Assembly: GCA_963812415.1 (NCBI GenBank)
Contig: CAWEVH010000040.1
Span: 62,001-126,000 of the forward strand
From: JACVRW01 sp963812415
Lineage (GTDB): Bacteria > Actinomycetota > Thermoleophilia > Solirubrobacterales > Thermoleophilaceae
Direction of reading: 5' to 3'
DNA: 64,000 nucleotides
Below the pieces are notes generated by a model, which was not told the DNA's origin, did not search any database, and saw nothing but the letters and a program-made list of their open reading frames with translations. Shown piece by piece: positions 40,859 through 50,208 of the stretch. The position numbers and the translations under genes are program-made. Each line of letters begins with the position of its first letter. Position 1 is the stretch's first letter.

Positions 40859-41734
40859 TCAGCCGTCGAGGCTCGCGACCACGATCTCCGAGACCTCGGT
40901 AGGCGTGCGCCCGACGCGCACCCCGGCCGCCTCGAGCGCCTCGGCCTTGGCCGCCGCTGTGCCCTTCGAGCCGGACACGATCGCCCCGGCGTGGCCCATG
41001 GTCTTTCCGGGCGGGGCGGTGAAGCCGGCGATGTACGCGACCACCGGCTTGGAGACGTTGTCGGCGATGTACTCCGCCGCCTCCTCCTCGGCAGAACCGC
41101 CGATCTCGCCGCTCATCACGACGAGCGCGGTCTCGGGGTCGGCCTCGAACAGCTGGAGCACGTCGACGAAGCTCAGGCCGGGCACGGGGTCGCCGCCGAT
41201 GCCCACGATCGACGAGTTGCCGAAGCCGGCCTGCGCCAGCTCGTTGCCGATCTGATAGGTCAGCGTGCCCGAGCGCGACACCACGCCGACGTTGCCCTCC
41301 TTGAAGAAGTCGGCCGGGATGATCCCCACGTTGGCCTTGCCCGGGGACAGCACCCCCGGGCAGTTCGGGCCGATCAGCCGCACGTCGTCGAGCCGGCCCA
41401 GGTGGGTGCTCACACGGAGCTCGTCGTGCGCCGGAATGCCCTCGGTGATGGCGACGATCGTGTGGATCCCGGCCTCGGCGGCCTCGAGGATCGAGTCGGC
41501 GGCGAAGCGGGCCGGCACGAACACCATCGCTGCGTTGGCGTCCGTTTCGTCGACCGCCTCGCGGAAGGAGTCGAACACGGGGATGCCGTCGACCTGCTGT
41601 CCCCCCTTGCCGGGGGTGACCCCGGACACGACGTTGGTGCCGTAGCGCTTGTTGTTGAGCGCGTGGAAGGTGCCCTCACGTCCGGTGATGCCGGACACGC
41701 ACAGACGCGTCTCGCGGTCGACGAGGATGCTCAT
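40859..41734 (-). CDS. sucD: succinyl-CoA ligase alpha subunit or paralogue
   Basis: A 291-residue protein. The CoA-binding Rossmann start is followed by NNKRYGTNVVSGVTPGKGG, GPNCPGVLSPGKANVGIIPA and GRSGTL-like segments, and the phosphohistidine loop TMGHAGAIVSGSKGTA. With SucC it interconverts succinate, CoA and NTP. It overlaps sucC as ATGA. Placement in a CoA-transferase operon raises the possibility that it activates malate or another dicarboxylate (MtkB-like). Confidence 0.93.
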   Translation of the reverse strand: MSILVDRETRLCVSGITGREGTFHALNNKRYGTNVVSGVTPGKGGQQVDGIPVFDSFREAVDETDANAAMVFVPARFAADSILEAAEAGIHTIVAITEGIPAHDELRVSTHLGRLDDVRLIGPNCPGVLSPGKANVGIIPADFFKEGNVGVVSRSGTLTYQIGNELAQAGFGNSSIVGIGGDPVPGLSFVDVLQLFEADPETALVVMSGEIGGSAEEEAAEYIADNVSKPVVAYIAGFTAPPGKTMGHAGAIVSGSKGTAAAKAEALEAAGVRVGRTPTEVSEIVVASLDG

Positions 41735-42894
41735 CGCGCCTGGAGGGTCGGGCTGGCCGCGGCGAGCGCGACCACGCGCTCCGCGGCCTCGAGCATCGTC
41801 GCCTCGACCTCGAGGCCAGGCAGTTGGGCGTCGGCCAGCAGCCGGCGCCCCTCCTCGTCGTTCGTGCCGTCGAGGCGCACCACGAACGGCACCTGCGGCT
41901 TCACCTGCTCGAAGGCCTCGATCAGGCCCTTGGCCACCTCGTCGCAGCGGGTGATCCCGCCGAAGATGTTGAAGAGCACCGCTTTCACCTTCTCGTCCGA
42001 GAGGATCACCTCGACTGCCGCGACGATCGCGTCGGCCTTGGAGCCGCCGCCGGCGTCGAGGAAGTTGGCCGGGCGGCCGCCGGCCTGCGCCACCACGTCG
42101 AGCGTCGACATCACCAGGCCGGCCCCGTTGCCGAGGATGCCGATGTCGCCGTCGAGCTTGACGTAGATCAGGCCGCGCTCCTTGGCCATCTGCTCCTGCT
42201 CGTCCTCCGCCGACGGATCGCGAAGCGCGGCGTTGTCCGGATGGCGGAACAGCGCGTTGCCGTCGAGCGTCACCTTGGCGTCGAGCGCCCGCAGCTCCCG
42301 CTCGGGCGTGACGATCAGCGGGTTGACCTCGATCAGCATCGCGTCCTCGCCCTCGAACGTCTCGTAGAGCTTCGCCAGCATGCCGGTGAGTGGCCGCACG
42401 AGGTCACCGTCGACGCCGGCCTCGAAGGCCAGCCAGCGCCCGTGGAACTCCTGAAAGCCCAGCAGCGGGTCGACGTGCAGGCTGGCGATCGCGCCCGGAT
42501 CCTCCTCGGCGACCTGCTCGATGTCCATGCCGCCCTTGGTCGAGAGCATGATCAGCGGCGCCTTGGCGCTGCGATCGAAGACGATCGACGCGTAGTACTC
42601 GGCCTCGATCTGCGACGCCTCCTCGATCCAAACCTCGTGCACGCGCAGGCCGCGGATGTCCATGCCCAGGATCGCGTCGGCGTGCTGCCGGGCCTCGTCC
42701 CGCTCCTTGGCCACCTTGATCCCGCCGAGCTTGCCGCGCCCGCCGATCTGCACCTGGGCCTTCACGACGCACGGGTAGCCGATCGCATCGGCGGCGGCCA
42801 CGGCCTCGTCGACGGTCTCGGCAGGACGCCCCGACGGCACCGGGACACCGTGCCTGGCGAACAGCTGCTTTCCCTGGTACTCGAGCAGGTCCAC
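41731..42894 (-). CDS. sucC: succinyl-CoA ligase beta subunit or paralogue
   Basis: A 387-residue ATP-grasp subunit (MDLLEYQGKQLFARHGVPVP; VKAQVQIGGRGKLGGIKVA; EVNPLIVTPERELRALDAKV; FNIFGGITRCDEVAKGL). It starts at GTG 42894, three bases after a stop of the preceding membrane-protein region. Residues around the carboxylate site are those of SucC/MtkA, which I cannot distinguish by eye. It belongs to the GntR-Frc operon rather than standing with TCA-cycle genes. Confidence 0.93.
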   Translation of the reverse strand: MDLLEYQGKQLFARHGVPVPSGRPAETVDEAVAAADAIGYPCVVKAQVQIGGRGKLGGIKVAKERDEARQHADAILGMDIRGLRVHEVWIEEASQIEAEYYASIVFDRSAKAPLIMLSTKGGMDIEQVAEEDPGAIASLHVDPLLGFQEFHGRWLAFEAGVDGDLVRPLTGMLAKLYETFEGEDAMLIEVNPLIVTPERELRALDAKVTLDGNALFRHPDNAALRDPSAEDEQEQMAKERGLIYVKLDGDIGILGNGAGLVMSTLDVVAQAGGRPANFLDAGGGSKADAIVAAVEVILSDEKVKAVLFNIFGGITRCDEVAKGLIEAFEQVKPQVPFVVRLDGTNDEEGRRLLADAQLPGLEVEATMLEAAERVVALAAASPTLQAR

Positions 42895-42897
42895 CGG

Positions 42898-43494
42898 TTA
42901 CCTCCGCCGCTTCGGCCCGTGCACGCTGTGCCTCCAGCGCGCCTACGGCCTGGAGCTTGACCCGGAGGAGGTGAGTCGGCAACAGGATTGCGCTCGCGGA
43001 TGCGGATCCACCAGATCGGCGCGAAGTTCTCGTGCAGCCACCAGTAGCCGATGCCGAACCCCACGCTGACCAGGGCCTGATAGGCAAGGAAGTCAAGCCA
43101 GCCGTACGGCACCGCGACCTCCGAGCCGGCATAGAGATCCAGCAGTCCCGTCTGGAACACGCGCGCCACGGTGAAGGCGGCGGCCCAGTACAGCGCCACC
43201 GGCGTCAGCACGCCCAGCGGGAATCCTGCCCTGGGCCACCAGGATCTCGTACCCGGCGCCGGCGACCGCGAGCGGGACGCCTAGCGAGACGGCCGCGAAC
43301 AGGGCAACGTCGAAGGGCTCGCTGCTGCCCGCGACCACGACTCCCAGGATCACACCGCCGAGCAGGCCGATCACCACCCCGGGCAGGGTCAGCTCCACGA
43401 CCTGCCGGCGGCCGAGGCTCGCCCACGCCGTGGAGACCGGCTCCTGCGCCGGCTCGGGGTCGGCGGTCTCTGCGCGTGCCGGTCGCCATCAGCC
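42898..43494 (-). pseudogene. small four-helix membrane protein, frameshifted
   Basis: Two frames together give one membrane protein: VELTLPGVVIGLLGGVILGV ... AGYEILVAQGR, then, after removal of one base from the CCC at 43219-43221, IPLGVLTPVALYWAAAFTVA ... WWLHENFAPIWWIRIRERNP. The likely start is ATG 43494, overlapping the transporter stop as TGATG, but reaching VELTLP from it needs another one-base change; GTG 43398 is the alternative. The C-terminus is uncertain (TAA 42898 or read-through). No family is recognised; it is probably a partner of the Nramp-like permease. Confidence 0.55.
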
Positions 43495-44988
43495 GATGTC
43501 CGAGACGCCGTACTTGATGACGCTGTACATGATCGCCGTGAGGTACCCGATCCCGCCCAGCACAAGGACCACCGTGAAGGCCCAGTGCGGCCGGAGCTTC
43601 TTCGGCAGCCTGATGTTGTTGACCGCCGCCAGCGTCAGGCAGTAGGCCCCCATCACGAACGCCGACAGGAACGCCAGGATGTCCAGGATGCCCTCCGGGC
43701 CGTCGGCCGGACCGAAGTTCAGGATGATGATCCCGAATATGATCACGAACCACAGGTAGATCCCGTACAGGTACGACATCTTGAGCCGCTTGGCGCCCGG
43801 CAGGAAGTAGTACGTCATGTCGGACTGCCCGCGGGCGAAGGCGTCGAAGAGGCCGACGCTCGCCTTGAAGCCGACGATCGCGATGAAAATGAAGAACAGC
43901 GTGTCGAAGTAGCTGGCGGCCTCCGCGAACGCGTCCCCCATCGCCGGCAGCGCGACGTCGCGGTCCCCCTCCAGCAGCGCGCTCCGGGCCTCGGGGTTGA
44001 GCTCGGCGGCGTTCAGGGCCATGACAGTGAAGATGATCGTGACCAGCATCGTGATGCCGAAGAAGAGCACGAGCGCGTCGAACGTGACCCACTTGCGCCA
44101 GCCCTGCCACTTGCGCATCTCCTCCGGATCGTCGACGTCGAACATCGACCCGGCTTCGGGGATCGTCTCCTCCTCCTCCGCGTGCAGCAGGCCACGGACC
44201 TTCGGGATGTGCGCGCCCATTCCCGCGCCCTTGTCACGCAGCCACAGCGTGTACCACATCTGCTGCATGCCGGACGGGCCGGCGAAGGCCAGCGCGCCGA
44301 CGACGACCGGGAAGAACGCCGCCGTGAAGGCCTCGGACGGGATCCACGTGTCGAAGCGGACGGTGCCCGCCAGGGTCACGCCGAGGTCGTGCATGCTCCC
44401 CACGATCGCTCCCACGATCGCGGAGCCGATCACGAGGACGCCGACCGCGAACGCCAGCAGCCCCTCGATGAAGTTGTAGATGTATCTGACGACCGTGAAC
44501 ATGACCCCGATGATGAGCAGGCCGACCGTCGCGGACACCTGCCACGAGATGCCGGTGATCTCCTCGAGCGCCTCCGCGCCACCGGAGATGTGCCCGGGCC
44601 AGATGTAGACCAGGGCGGCGATCAGGAAGAACATCCACATGAGCGGCACCCATATGCGCGCCGCGCCGAAGAAGATCGACTCGCCGGTGGCCATCGCGTA
44701 ACGGGCCATCTCGAGCATCACCACGGTCTGGACGAGGACTCCGACCGTGAACAGCCATCGGATGTCAGCCCCGAAGACGATCACGAGTCGCGGCCAGAGG
44801 TAGGTCTCTCCGAACCCGACCCCGAGCGCGACGAGGATCATCGCCGGCCCGAGAATGTGCGCCGCCGCCGGCGCCTCCGGCAGCTTGCGGATCTTCATCG
44901 GCGGCAGCTTGCCCGCACGCCAGACGCGCTCCTCACCCTCCCGGTCGAGCGTGACCGGGCCCGCTACCCGGTTCTCCACATGTGCCAT
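43489..44988 (-). CDS. Nramp-related permease lacking the metal-binding motifs
   Basis: A 499-residue protein with 11-12 membrane helices resembling the Nramp (PF01566) fold. Helix 1 reads GPAMILVALGVGFGETYLWP instead of the canonical DPGN, and the helix-6 region (FAGPSGMQQMWYTLWLRDKG) lacks the MPH metal ligands, so it is unlikely to carry Mn2+ or Fe2+. A long cytoplasmic loop with EEEETIPEAGSMFDVDDPEE lies mid-protein. It sits between the acyl-CoA synthetase and sucC in the oxalate-type operon, making it the best candidate substrate importer (inference). Confidence 0.8.
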   Translation of the reverse strand: MAHVENRVAGPVTLDREGEERVWRAGKLPPMKIRKLPEAPAAAHILGPAMILVALGVGFGETYLWPRLVIVFGADIRWLFTVGVLVQTVVMLEMARYAMATGESIFFGAARIWVPLMWMFFLIAALVYIWPGHISGGAEALEEITGISWQVSATVGLLIIGVMFTVVRYIYNFIEGLLAFAVGVLVIGSAIVGAIVGSMHDLGVTLAGTVRFDTWIPSEAFTAAFFPVVVGALAFAGPSGMQQMWYTLWLRDKGAGMGAHIPKVRGLLHAEEEETIPEAGSMFDVDDPEEMRKWQGWRKWVTFDALVLFFGITMLVTIIFTVMALNAAELNPEARSALLEGDRDVALPAMGDAFAEAASYFDTLFFIFIAIVGFKASVGLFDAFARGQSDMTYYFLPGAKRLKMSYLYGIYLWFVIIFGIIILNFGPADGPEGILDILAFLSAFVMGAYCLTLAAVNNIRLPKKLRPHWAFTVVLVLGGIGYLTAIMYSVIKYGVSDIG

Positions 44989-45050
44989 GACTCTCCCCTC
45001 GTCCTCCCTGCGCCGGGGCCGCTGGCGCGGCCGTCGGCCTTTCCCTCACC

Positions 45051-47225
45051 TCACCTGCGGTCCAGCAGACCCGCCATCCTCGCCCAGCGGTACTTGGCCG
45101 CCAGGACCTCCACCGGCGTCTCGGTCGTGTACGGGAACGCCGGGATCCCGTGATCGAACAGGTACTGCGAGGCCTCCTCGACCTCCACGTCGCCGGCGAG
45201 CGAAGCCACGATCGGCTTCTCGATCCCGCGGCCGCGGAACTCCTCGACCACCTCGGTCATCACCTCGGCGAAGACCATCGGCGGTGTCACGATCGTGTGC
45301 CAGTAGCCCAGCACGAGCCCGTGGATGCGCTCGTCCTCCAGCCCGAGCGCAACGGTGTTGCGATAGGTCTCGGGCGGCTCACCGCCGGTGATGTCCACCG
45401 GGTTGCCGGCGGCGCCGAACGGCGGGATGAACTCCATGAACGCCTCGTTGAGGTCGTCCGGCATCTCCATCAGCTGGAGGCCGTTGTTGAAGCACGCGTC
45501 GGAGAGCAGCACTCCCGAGCCCCCGGCACCCGTGATGATCACGACGTTCTCGCCCGTGGGCGTCGGCAGGATCGGCAGGCAGCGAGCGAACTGAAGCAGC
45601 TCCTGCAGCCCGCGCGCCCTGACGACGCCGGCCTCGCGGAGGATGTCCTCGTAGACCTTGTCGTCGCCCGCCAGCGCCGCCGTATGTGAGGCGGCAGCCT
45701 TCGTCCCGGCCGGCGTCGCGCCGGCCTTCAGCACCACGATCGGCTTCTCCTTCGAGACCCGCTGGGCCACCTCCACGAAGGCGCGACCATCCTTGAGGTC
45801 CTCCATGTGCAACGCCACGCAGTTCGTCGCGTCGTCCTGCTCGAAGAACGTGAGCAGGTCGTCCTCGTCGATGTCCGCCTTGTTGCCGAGGCCGACGATC
45901 GCCGACACACCGAGCTTCGTCGAGCGCGCGAAGCCCAGGATCCCCATCCCGATGCCGCCGCTCTGCGAGGCCAGCGCCACGGGCCCCTTCACGTCGTAGG
46001 GCGTCGTGAAGGCGGCGCTCATGTTGCCCGGCGTGTAGTAGACGCCGTAGATGTTCGGGCCGACGAAGCGGACGCCGTTCTCGCGCGCCTTCTGCTGGAG
46101 CTCCTTCTGCAGCTCCTCCTCGCCGGTCTCGGCGAAGCCCGACGGGATCAGCACAGCGGCCTTGATCCCCTTTTGGCCGACCTTGGCGAGCGTGTCCGGC
46201 ACGAACTTCGCCGGGATGCAGAAGACGGCGACGTCGACACCGTCCGGCAGGTCGTCCACGTCGGCGTAGACCTTCTTGCCGAGGATCTCCTCCGACTTCG
46301 GGTTGATCGGGTAGATCTCGCCCTCGAACCCGCCGTTGACGAGGTTCTTCATGACCGAGTTGCCGATCTTGCCCTCGGAGCCCGAGGCGCCCACCACCGC
46401 GATCGCCTCCGGCTGCATCAGGGCCTTCATCGTCTCGAGGATCTCCTCCTGCGAGTAACGCGGCGGCGTCGTGTCGGACTCATCGAACGAGACGACGAAC
46501 CGGGCGTCCACCGCGGTCGCCCCGTCCTCGCGCGCGAGGACCGGGTTCAGGTCGACCTCGGTGATCTCGTCGAAGTCGGTCACGAGCTGCGAGACCGCCT
46601 GGATCATCGCGGCCAGCGCCGCGCGGTCCACGCCGGCCCCGCCGCGCACGCCCTTCAGCACCTCGGCCGCGCGGATACCGTCCACCATCTCGGCGGCGTC
46701 CTCGGCCGACGTGGGGGCGAGCCGGAAGGTCACGTCGCGGAGCACCTCGACGAGCACGCCGCCGATGCCGAACGTGACCACCGGCCCGAACGACGGGTCG
46801 GTGACGGCGCCGATCAGGACCTCTTGGCCCTCGGACAGCATCTGCTGCACCTGGACGCCGGTGATGTCCGCGTCGGACTTGTAGCCCTTGGCGTTCTCGA
46901 TGATCTGCTCGTAGCCCGACGAGACCTCGTCGGCGCCGCCGAGCCCGACGAGCACGCCCTTGGCCTCCGTCTTGTGAAGGATGTCCGGCGAGACGATCTT
47001 CAGGACGACCGGGTAGCCGATCTCCTCGGCGAGGCTGACGGCCTCCTCCGCGGAGGTGGCGAGACCCTCCTGCGGCACCGCGATGCCATAGGCGTCGCAG
47101 ACCCGCTTGGCTTCGGGCGCGCTCAGGGCGGTCCGCCCCTCGGCGCGGACTGCATCCAGGACCTCCCGAACCGCTCCCTGGTCGGTGGCGCTGGACACCC
47201 GGGCTTCCGTCATTGTCGATTGCAT
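45051..47225 (-). CDS. NDP-forming acyl-CoA synthetase (acetate-CoA ligase type), single chain
   Basis: A 724-residue fusion of ATP-grasp (residues 20-240: YPVVLKIVSPDILHKTEAKG, EVDLNPVLAREDG) and CoA-binding/ligase domains (AIAVVGASGSEGKIGNSVMK; the phosphohistidine loop KAAASHTAALAGDD; VVIITGAGGSGVL). It interconverts acyl-CoA plus NDP and acid plus NTP, recovering or spending the thioester bond. Domain order is beta then alpha. ATG 47225 overlaps the Frc stop as TGATG; an internal ATG at 47213 is possible. In this operon it may recycle formyl- or oxalyl-type CoA esters. Confidence 0.9.
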   Translation of the reverse strand: MQSTMTEARVSSATDQGAVREVLDAVRAEGRTALSAPEAKRVCDAYGIAVPQEGLATSAEEAVSLAEEIGYPVVLKIVSPDILHKTEAKGVLVGLGGADEVSSGYEQIIENAKGYKSDADITGVQVQQMLSEGQEVLIGAVTDPSFGPVVTFGIGGVLVEVLRDVTFRLAPTSAEDAAEMVDGIRAAEVLKGVRGGAGVDRAALAAMIQAVSQLVTDFDEITEVDLNPVLAREDGATAVDARFVVSFDESDTTPPRYSQEEILETMKALMQPEAIAVVGASGSEGKIGNSVMKNLVNGGFEGEIYPINPKSEEILGKKVYADVDDLPDGVDVAVFCIPAKFVPDTLAKVGQKGIKAAVLIPSGFAETGEEELQKELQQKARENGVRFVGPNIYGVYYTPGNMSAAFTTPYDVKGPVALASQSGGIGMGILGFARSTKLGVSAIVGLGNKADIDEDDLLTFFEQDDATNCVALHMEDLKDGRAFVEVAQRVSKEKPIVVLKAGATPAGTKAAASHTAALAGDDKVYEDILREAGVVRARGLQELLQFARCLPILPTPTGENVVIITGAGGSGVLLSDACFNNGLQLMEMPDDLNEAFMEFIPPFGAAGNPVDITGGEPPETYRNTVALGLEDERIHGLVLGYWHTIVTPPMVFAEVMTEVVEEFRGRGIEKPIVASLAGDVEVEEASQYLFDHGIPAFPYTTETPVEVLAAKYRWARMAGLLDRR

Positions 47226-48466
47226 CAGACCGCTCCCGCCGCGTTCAGTCGTTCGAGCTCGCCCTCTTGGATGTCGAGCAGCTCCTCCAGGATCTCGGCG
47301 CTGTGCTCACCGAGAAGCGGCGAGCGCCGTACCTCCACCGGCGAGTCCGACAGCGTGAACGGGCACCCGACCGTCGAATACGTACCGCGCTCGGGGTGGT
47401 CGACGTCGACGATCAGCCCCTCGGCCCGCAGCCCCTCGTCCTCGATGAGGTCCTTCGTGCTCAGCACCGGTCCGCACGGGACGTTGATCGAGTTGAGCTC
47501 CTCGAACGCCTCCCACTTGGTCCTCTGGATCGTCCACTCCTCGATCACGTCGAAGATGTCCTGCAGGTGAGGCAGCCGCGCCTCGGGCGTGGCGTAGTCC
47601 GGGTTCTCGATCAGGTCGGGCCGGCCGATCTTGTGCATCAGCGGCTCCCAGACCTGGGGCTGGATGACGACGTAGAGCCAGGCGTTCGCGCCCTTCTCCG
47701 TGGTCGGCTTGCAGCGCACCGCCCACCCGGGCTGCCCGCCGCCGGAGGCGTTTCCGGAGCGCGGGACGAAGTCGCCGAACTCCTTGTTCGGATACTCCGC
47801 CAGCGGCCCGTGCGTGAGTCGCTGCTGGTCGCGCATCTTCACGCGGCAGAGGTTGAGGATGCCCGCGCGCATCGAGATCTGCACGCGCTGGCCGCGGCCT
47901 GAGTGCGTGCGCTGGTACAGCGCGGCGCAGATCGCCCCGAACAGGTGGACGGCGTTGCCCGAGTCCCCGATCTGGGCCCCGGTCGCGACCGGCGGCCCGT
48001 CCTCGAAGCCGGTGGTGCTCATCGCCCCGCCGGTCGCCTGGGCGATGTTCTCGTAGGCCTTCGCCTTCTCGAGAGCGCCCGGCCCGAACCCCTTCAGCGA
48101 GGCGTAGATGATCTTCGGGTTGATCTCGTGAATGCGCTCCCAGGTGTAGCCCAGCCGGTCCATGACCCCGGGGCCGAAGTTCTCGACCACCACGTCACTG
48201 CGCTCCAGCAGCTTCGTGAAGACCTCTTGGCCCTCGTCGGACTTCATGTTCAGCGTCAGGCTGCGCTTGTTGCCGTTCAGCATCGTGAAGTAGAGGCTGT
48301 CGACGTCCCGCAGGTCGCGCAGCTGGCTCCGGGTGACGTCCCCGCCGCCCGGCCGCTCGATCTTGATCACGTCCGCGCCCATCCAGGCCAGCAGCTGGGT
48401 GCAGACCGGCCCGGCCTGGACGTGGGTCATGTCCACGACGCGGACTCCCTCGAGGGCCTTGTTCAT
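47225..48466 (-). CDS. frc: formyl-CoA:oxalate CoA-transferase (class III)
   Basis: A 413-residue family III CoA-transferase that closely follows characterised oxalate Frc: THVQAGPVCTQ with Gln17, VIKIERPGGGDVTRSQLRD, VDSLYFTMLNGNKRSL, VVENFGPGVMDRLGYTWE, the nucleophile Asp168 in QIGDSGNAVHL, KMRDQQRLTHGPLAEYPN, and the glycine loop PRSGNASGGGQPGW that closes over the intermediate. It moves CoA from formyl-CoA to oxalate. It is 14 nt from the ThDP enzyme gene and overlaps the synthetase gene. This is the strongest substrate clue in the operon. Confidence 0.92.
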   Translation of the reverse strand: MNKALEGVRVVDMTHVQAGPVCTQLLAWMGADVIKIERPGGGDVTRSQLRDLRDVDSLYFTMLNGNKRSLTLNMKSDEGQEVFTKLLERSDVVVENFGPGVMDRLGYTWERIHEINPKIIYASLKGFGPGALEKAKAYENIAQATGGAMSTTGFEDGPPVATGAQIGDSGNAVHLFGAICAALYQRTHSGRGQRVQISMRAGILNLCRVKMRDQQRLTHGPLAEYPNKEFGDFVPRSGNASGGGQPGWAVRCKPTTEKGANAWLYVVIQPQVWEPLMHKIGRPDLIENPDYATPEARLPHLQDIFDVIEEWTIQRTKWEAFEELNSINVPCGPVLSTKDLIEDEGLRAEGLIVDVDHPERGTYSTVGCPFTLSDSPVEVRRSPLLGEHSAEILEELLDIQEGELERLNAAGAV

Positions 48467-48480
48467 TCCCGCGCTCCTCC

Positions 48481-50208
48481 CTACTTGTACATCGTCTGGT
48501 TCATCGTCCCGGGCGCAAACGCGTTCTGGTCGATCCAGACGTTGATCAGCGAGGGCTTACCCGACTCACGTGCCCGCTCGAGCGCCGGACGGAGGTCCTT
48601 GGGCTCACGGACCTCCTCCCCGTGGCCGCCGAGCATCTTGGCGAACAGGTCGTACTTCACGTCGCCGAGCTTGTTGCCGACGTCGCCGCGCTCCTCCCCG
48701 TACTTCTGGATCTGGCCGTAGCGGATCTGGTTCATGTACGAGTTGTTGCCCACCACGCCGATGAACGGGAGGTCGAAGCGGACCATCGTCTCGAAGTCCC
48801 AGCCGGTGAGGCTGAAGGTGCCGTCGCCGAACAGGCAGACCACCTCGCGATCCGGCCGAGCGAGCTTCGAGGCCATCGCGAAGGGAACGCCGACCCCGAG
48901 CGTGCCGAGCGGGCCGGGGTCCATCCACAGTCCGGGTCCCCGCGGCTGCACGACCCCGCCGGAGAAGGTGACGACGTCGCCGCCGTCGCCGATGTAGACC
49001 GTGTTGTCCGTGAGGAACTCGTTGATCTCGTGCGCGAGCCGCAGCGGGTGGACCGGCGCGTCCTCCCGCATCAGCTTCGGGAGGCGCTCCTCCTTGGCCT
49101 TCTGCTCCTCGTCGCGCAGCGTCTGGAGCCAGGACTCGCGGTCGCGAGCGGCGCCCTTGGCGCCCTGACCCTCGGCGGCGTCGGCCACGGCGGTCAGGAT
49201 GGCGCCCGGGTCGCCGACGAGCCCGAGGGAGACGTCGCGGTTCTTGCCCACCGTGCGGTAGTCCATGTCGATCTGGACGACCGTGGCGTCCTGGCTCAGG
49301 CGCTTGCCGTAGCCCATCCGGAAGTCGAACGGCGTCCCGACGATCAGGATCACGTCGGCGTTCTTGAACGCGAAGCGGCGCGTCTGGTGGAAGTGGTGCG
49401 GATCGCCCGGCGGCAGCGTGCCGCGGGCAGCGCCGTTCATGAACGCGGGAATGTTGAGGCGGCGGACGAAGTCCTGCGCGGCCTCGGAGCCGCGCGAGGT
49501 CCACACCTGGCTGCCGAGCAGCACGCAAGGCCGGTCGGCCTTGATGAGGATGTCCGCAAGGCGATCGATGTCGTTCGGATCGCCGGTGCTCTTCGTCGAG
49601 GCGCGGTAGTGGCCCGGTTTGGGGAGGACCGCGCTCTCGAGCGGCACCTTGGCGTCGAGGATGTCGCGCCCGATCTCCAGGTACGCCGGGCCCGGCGCGC
49701 CGGCGCAAGCCTCGCGGAAGGCCATCGAGCACATGTCCGCGACGCGCTCGGTGGTGAGGACGCTCGACGCGAACTTCGTGATCGGCTTCATGATCTCGAC
49801 GTGCGGGAGGTCCTGCAGAGAGCCCATGCGGTGCTGGTTGAGCGCCCCCTGGCCGCCGATCAAGAGCATCGGGCTCTCGGCACGTAGCGCGTTGGCGACA
49901 CCGGTGACAGCGTCGGTCGTACCCGGGCCGGCGGTCACGACCGCGCAGCCGGGCCGTCCGGTCACGCGCGCGTATCCGTCCGCGGCATGGGCCGCCACCT
50001 GCTCGTGGCGGACGTCTACGACCTTGATGCCCTCGTCGATGCACCCGTCGTAGATGTCGATGATGTGCCCGCCGCAGAGGGTGAAGATCACGTCGATCCC
50101 CTCGGCGCGGAGCGCCTTGGCCACCAAGTGGCCGCCCGAGATGGTCTCGGTGTCAGCCCCGCGCTCGGCGGGGGCCTCGGCTTGCGCCGCTGTGCTCGTG
50201 GCGGTCAC
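48481..50208 (-). CDS. ThDP-dependent lyase/decarboxylase, probable oxalyl-CoA decarboxylase or 2-hydroxyacyl-CoA lyase
   Basis: A 575-residue ThDP enzyme of the acetolactate synthase/Oxc/HACL superfamily: Glu69 in VVDVRHEQVAAHAADGYA activates the cofactor, FTLCGGHIIDIYDG resembles the ILVBL/HACL2 branch, and the Mg-ThDP motif is LFGDGTFSLTGWDFETMV ... GNNSYMNQIRYGQ. Coupled upstream to GntR and downstream to frc, its likely reaction is oxalyl-CoA to formyl-CoA plus CO2. The canonical Oxc C-terminal motif (NNGGIY) is absent, so cleavage of a 2-hydroxyacyl-CoA or another 2-oxo acid is the alternative. Confidence 0.8.
   Translation of the reverse strand: MTATSTAAQAEAPAERGADTETISGGHLVAKALRAEGIDVIFTLCGGHIIDIYDGCIDEGIKVVDVRHEQVAAHAADGYARVTGRPGCAVVTAGPGTTDAVTGVANALRAESPMLLIGGQGALNQHRMGSLQDLPHVEIMKPITKFASSVLTTERVADMCSMAFREACAGAPGPAYLEIGRDILDAKVPLESAVLPKPGHYRASTKSTGDPNDIDRLADILIKADRPCVLLGSQVWTSRGSEAAQDFVRRLNIPAFMNGAARGTLPPGDPHHFHQTRRFAFKNADVILIVGTPFDFRMGYGKRLSQDATVVQIDMDYRTVGKNRDVSLGLVGDPGAILTAVADAAEGQGAKGAARDRESWLQTLRDEEQKAKEERLPKLMREDAPVHPLRLAHEINEFLTDNTVYIGDGGDVVTFSGGVVQPRGPGLWMDPGPLGTLGVGVPFAMASKLARPDREVVCLFGDGTFSLTGWDFETMVRFDLPFIGVVGNNSYMNQIRYGQIQKYGEERGDVGNKLGDVKYDLFAKMLGGHGEEVREPKDLRPALERARESGKPSLINVWIDQNAFAPGTMNQTMYK

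Noticed and set aside
43585..45153. A 522-codon plus-strand frame opposite the Nramp-like gene
   Set aside because: Highly charged, His/Asp/Arg-rich composition with no hydrophobic core; antisense of membrane-helix codons.
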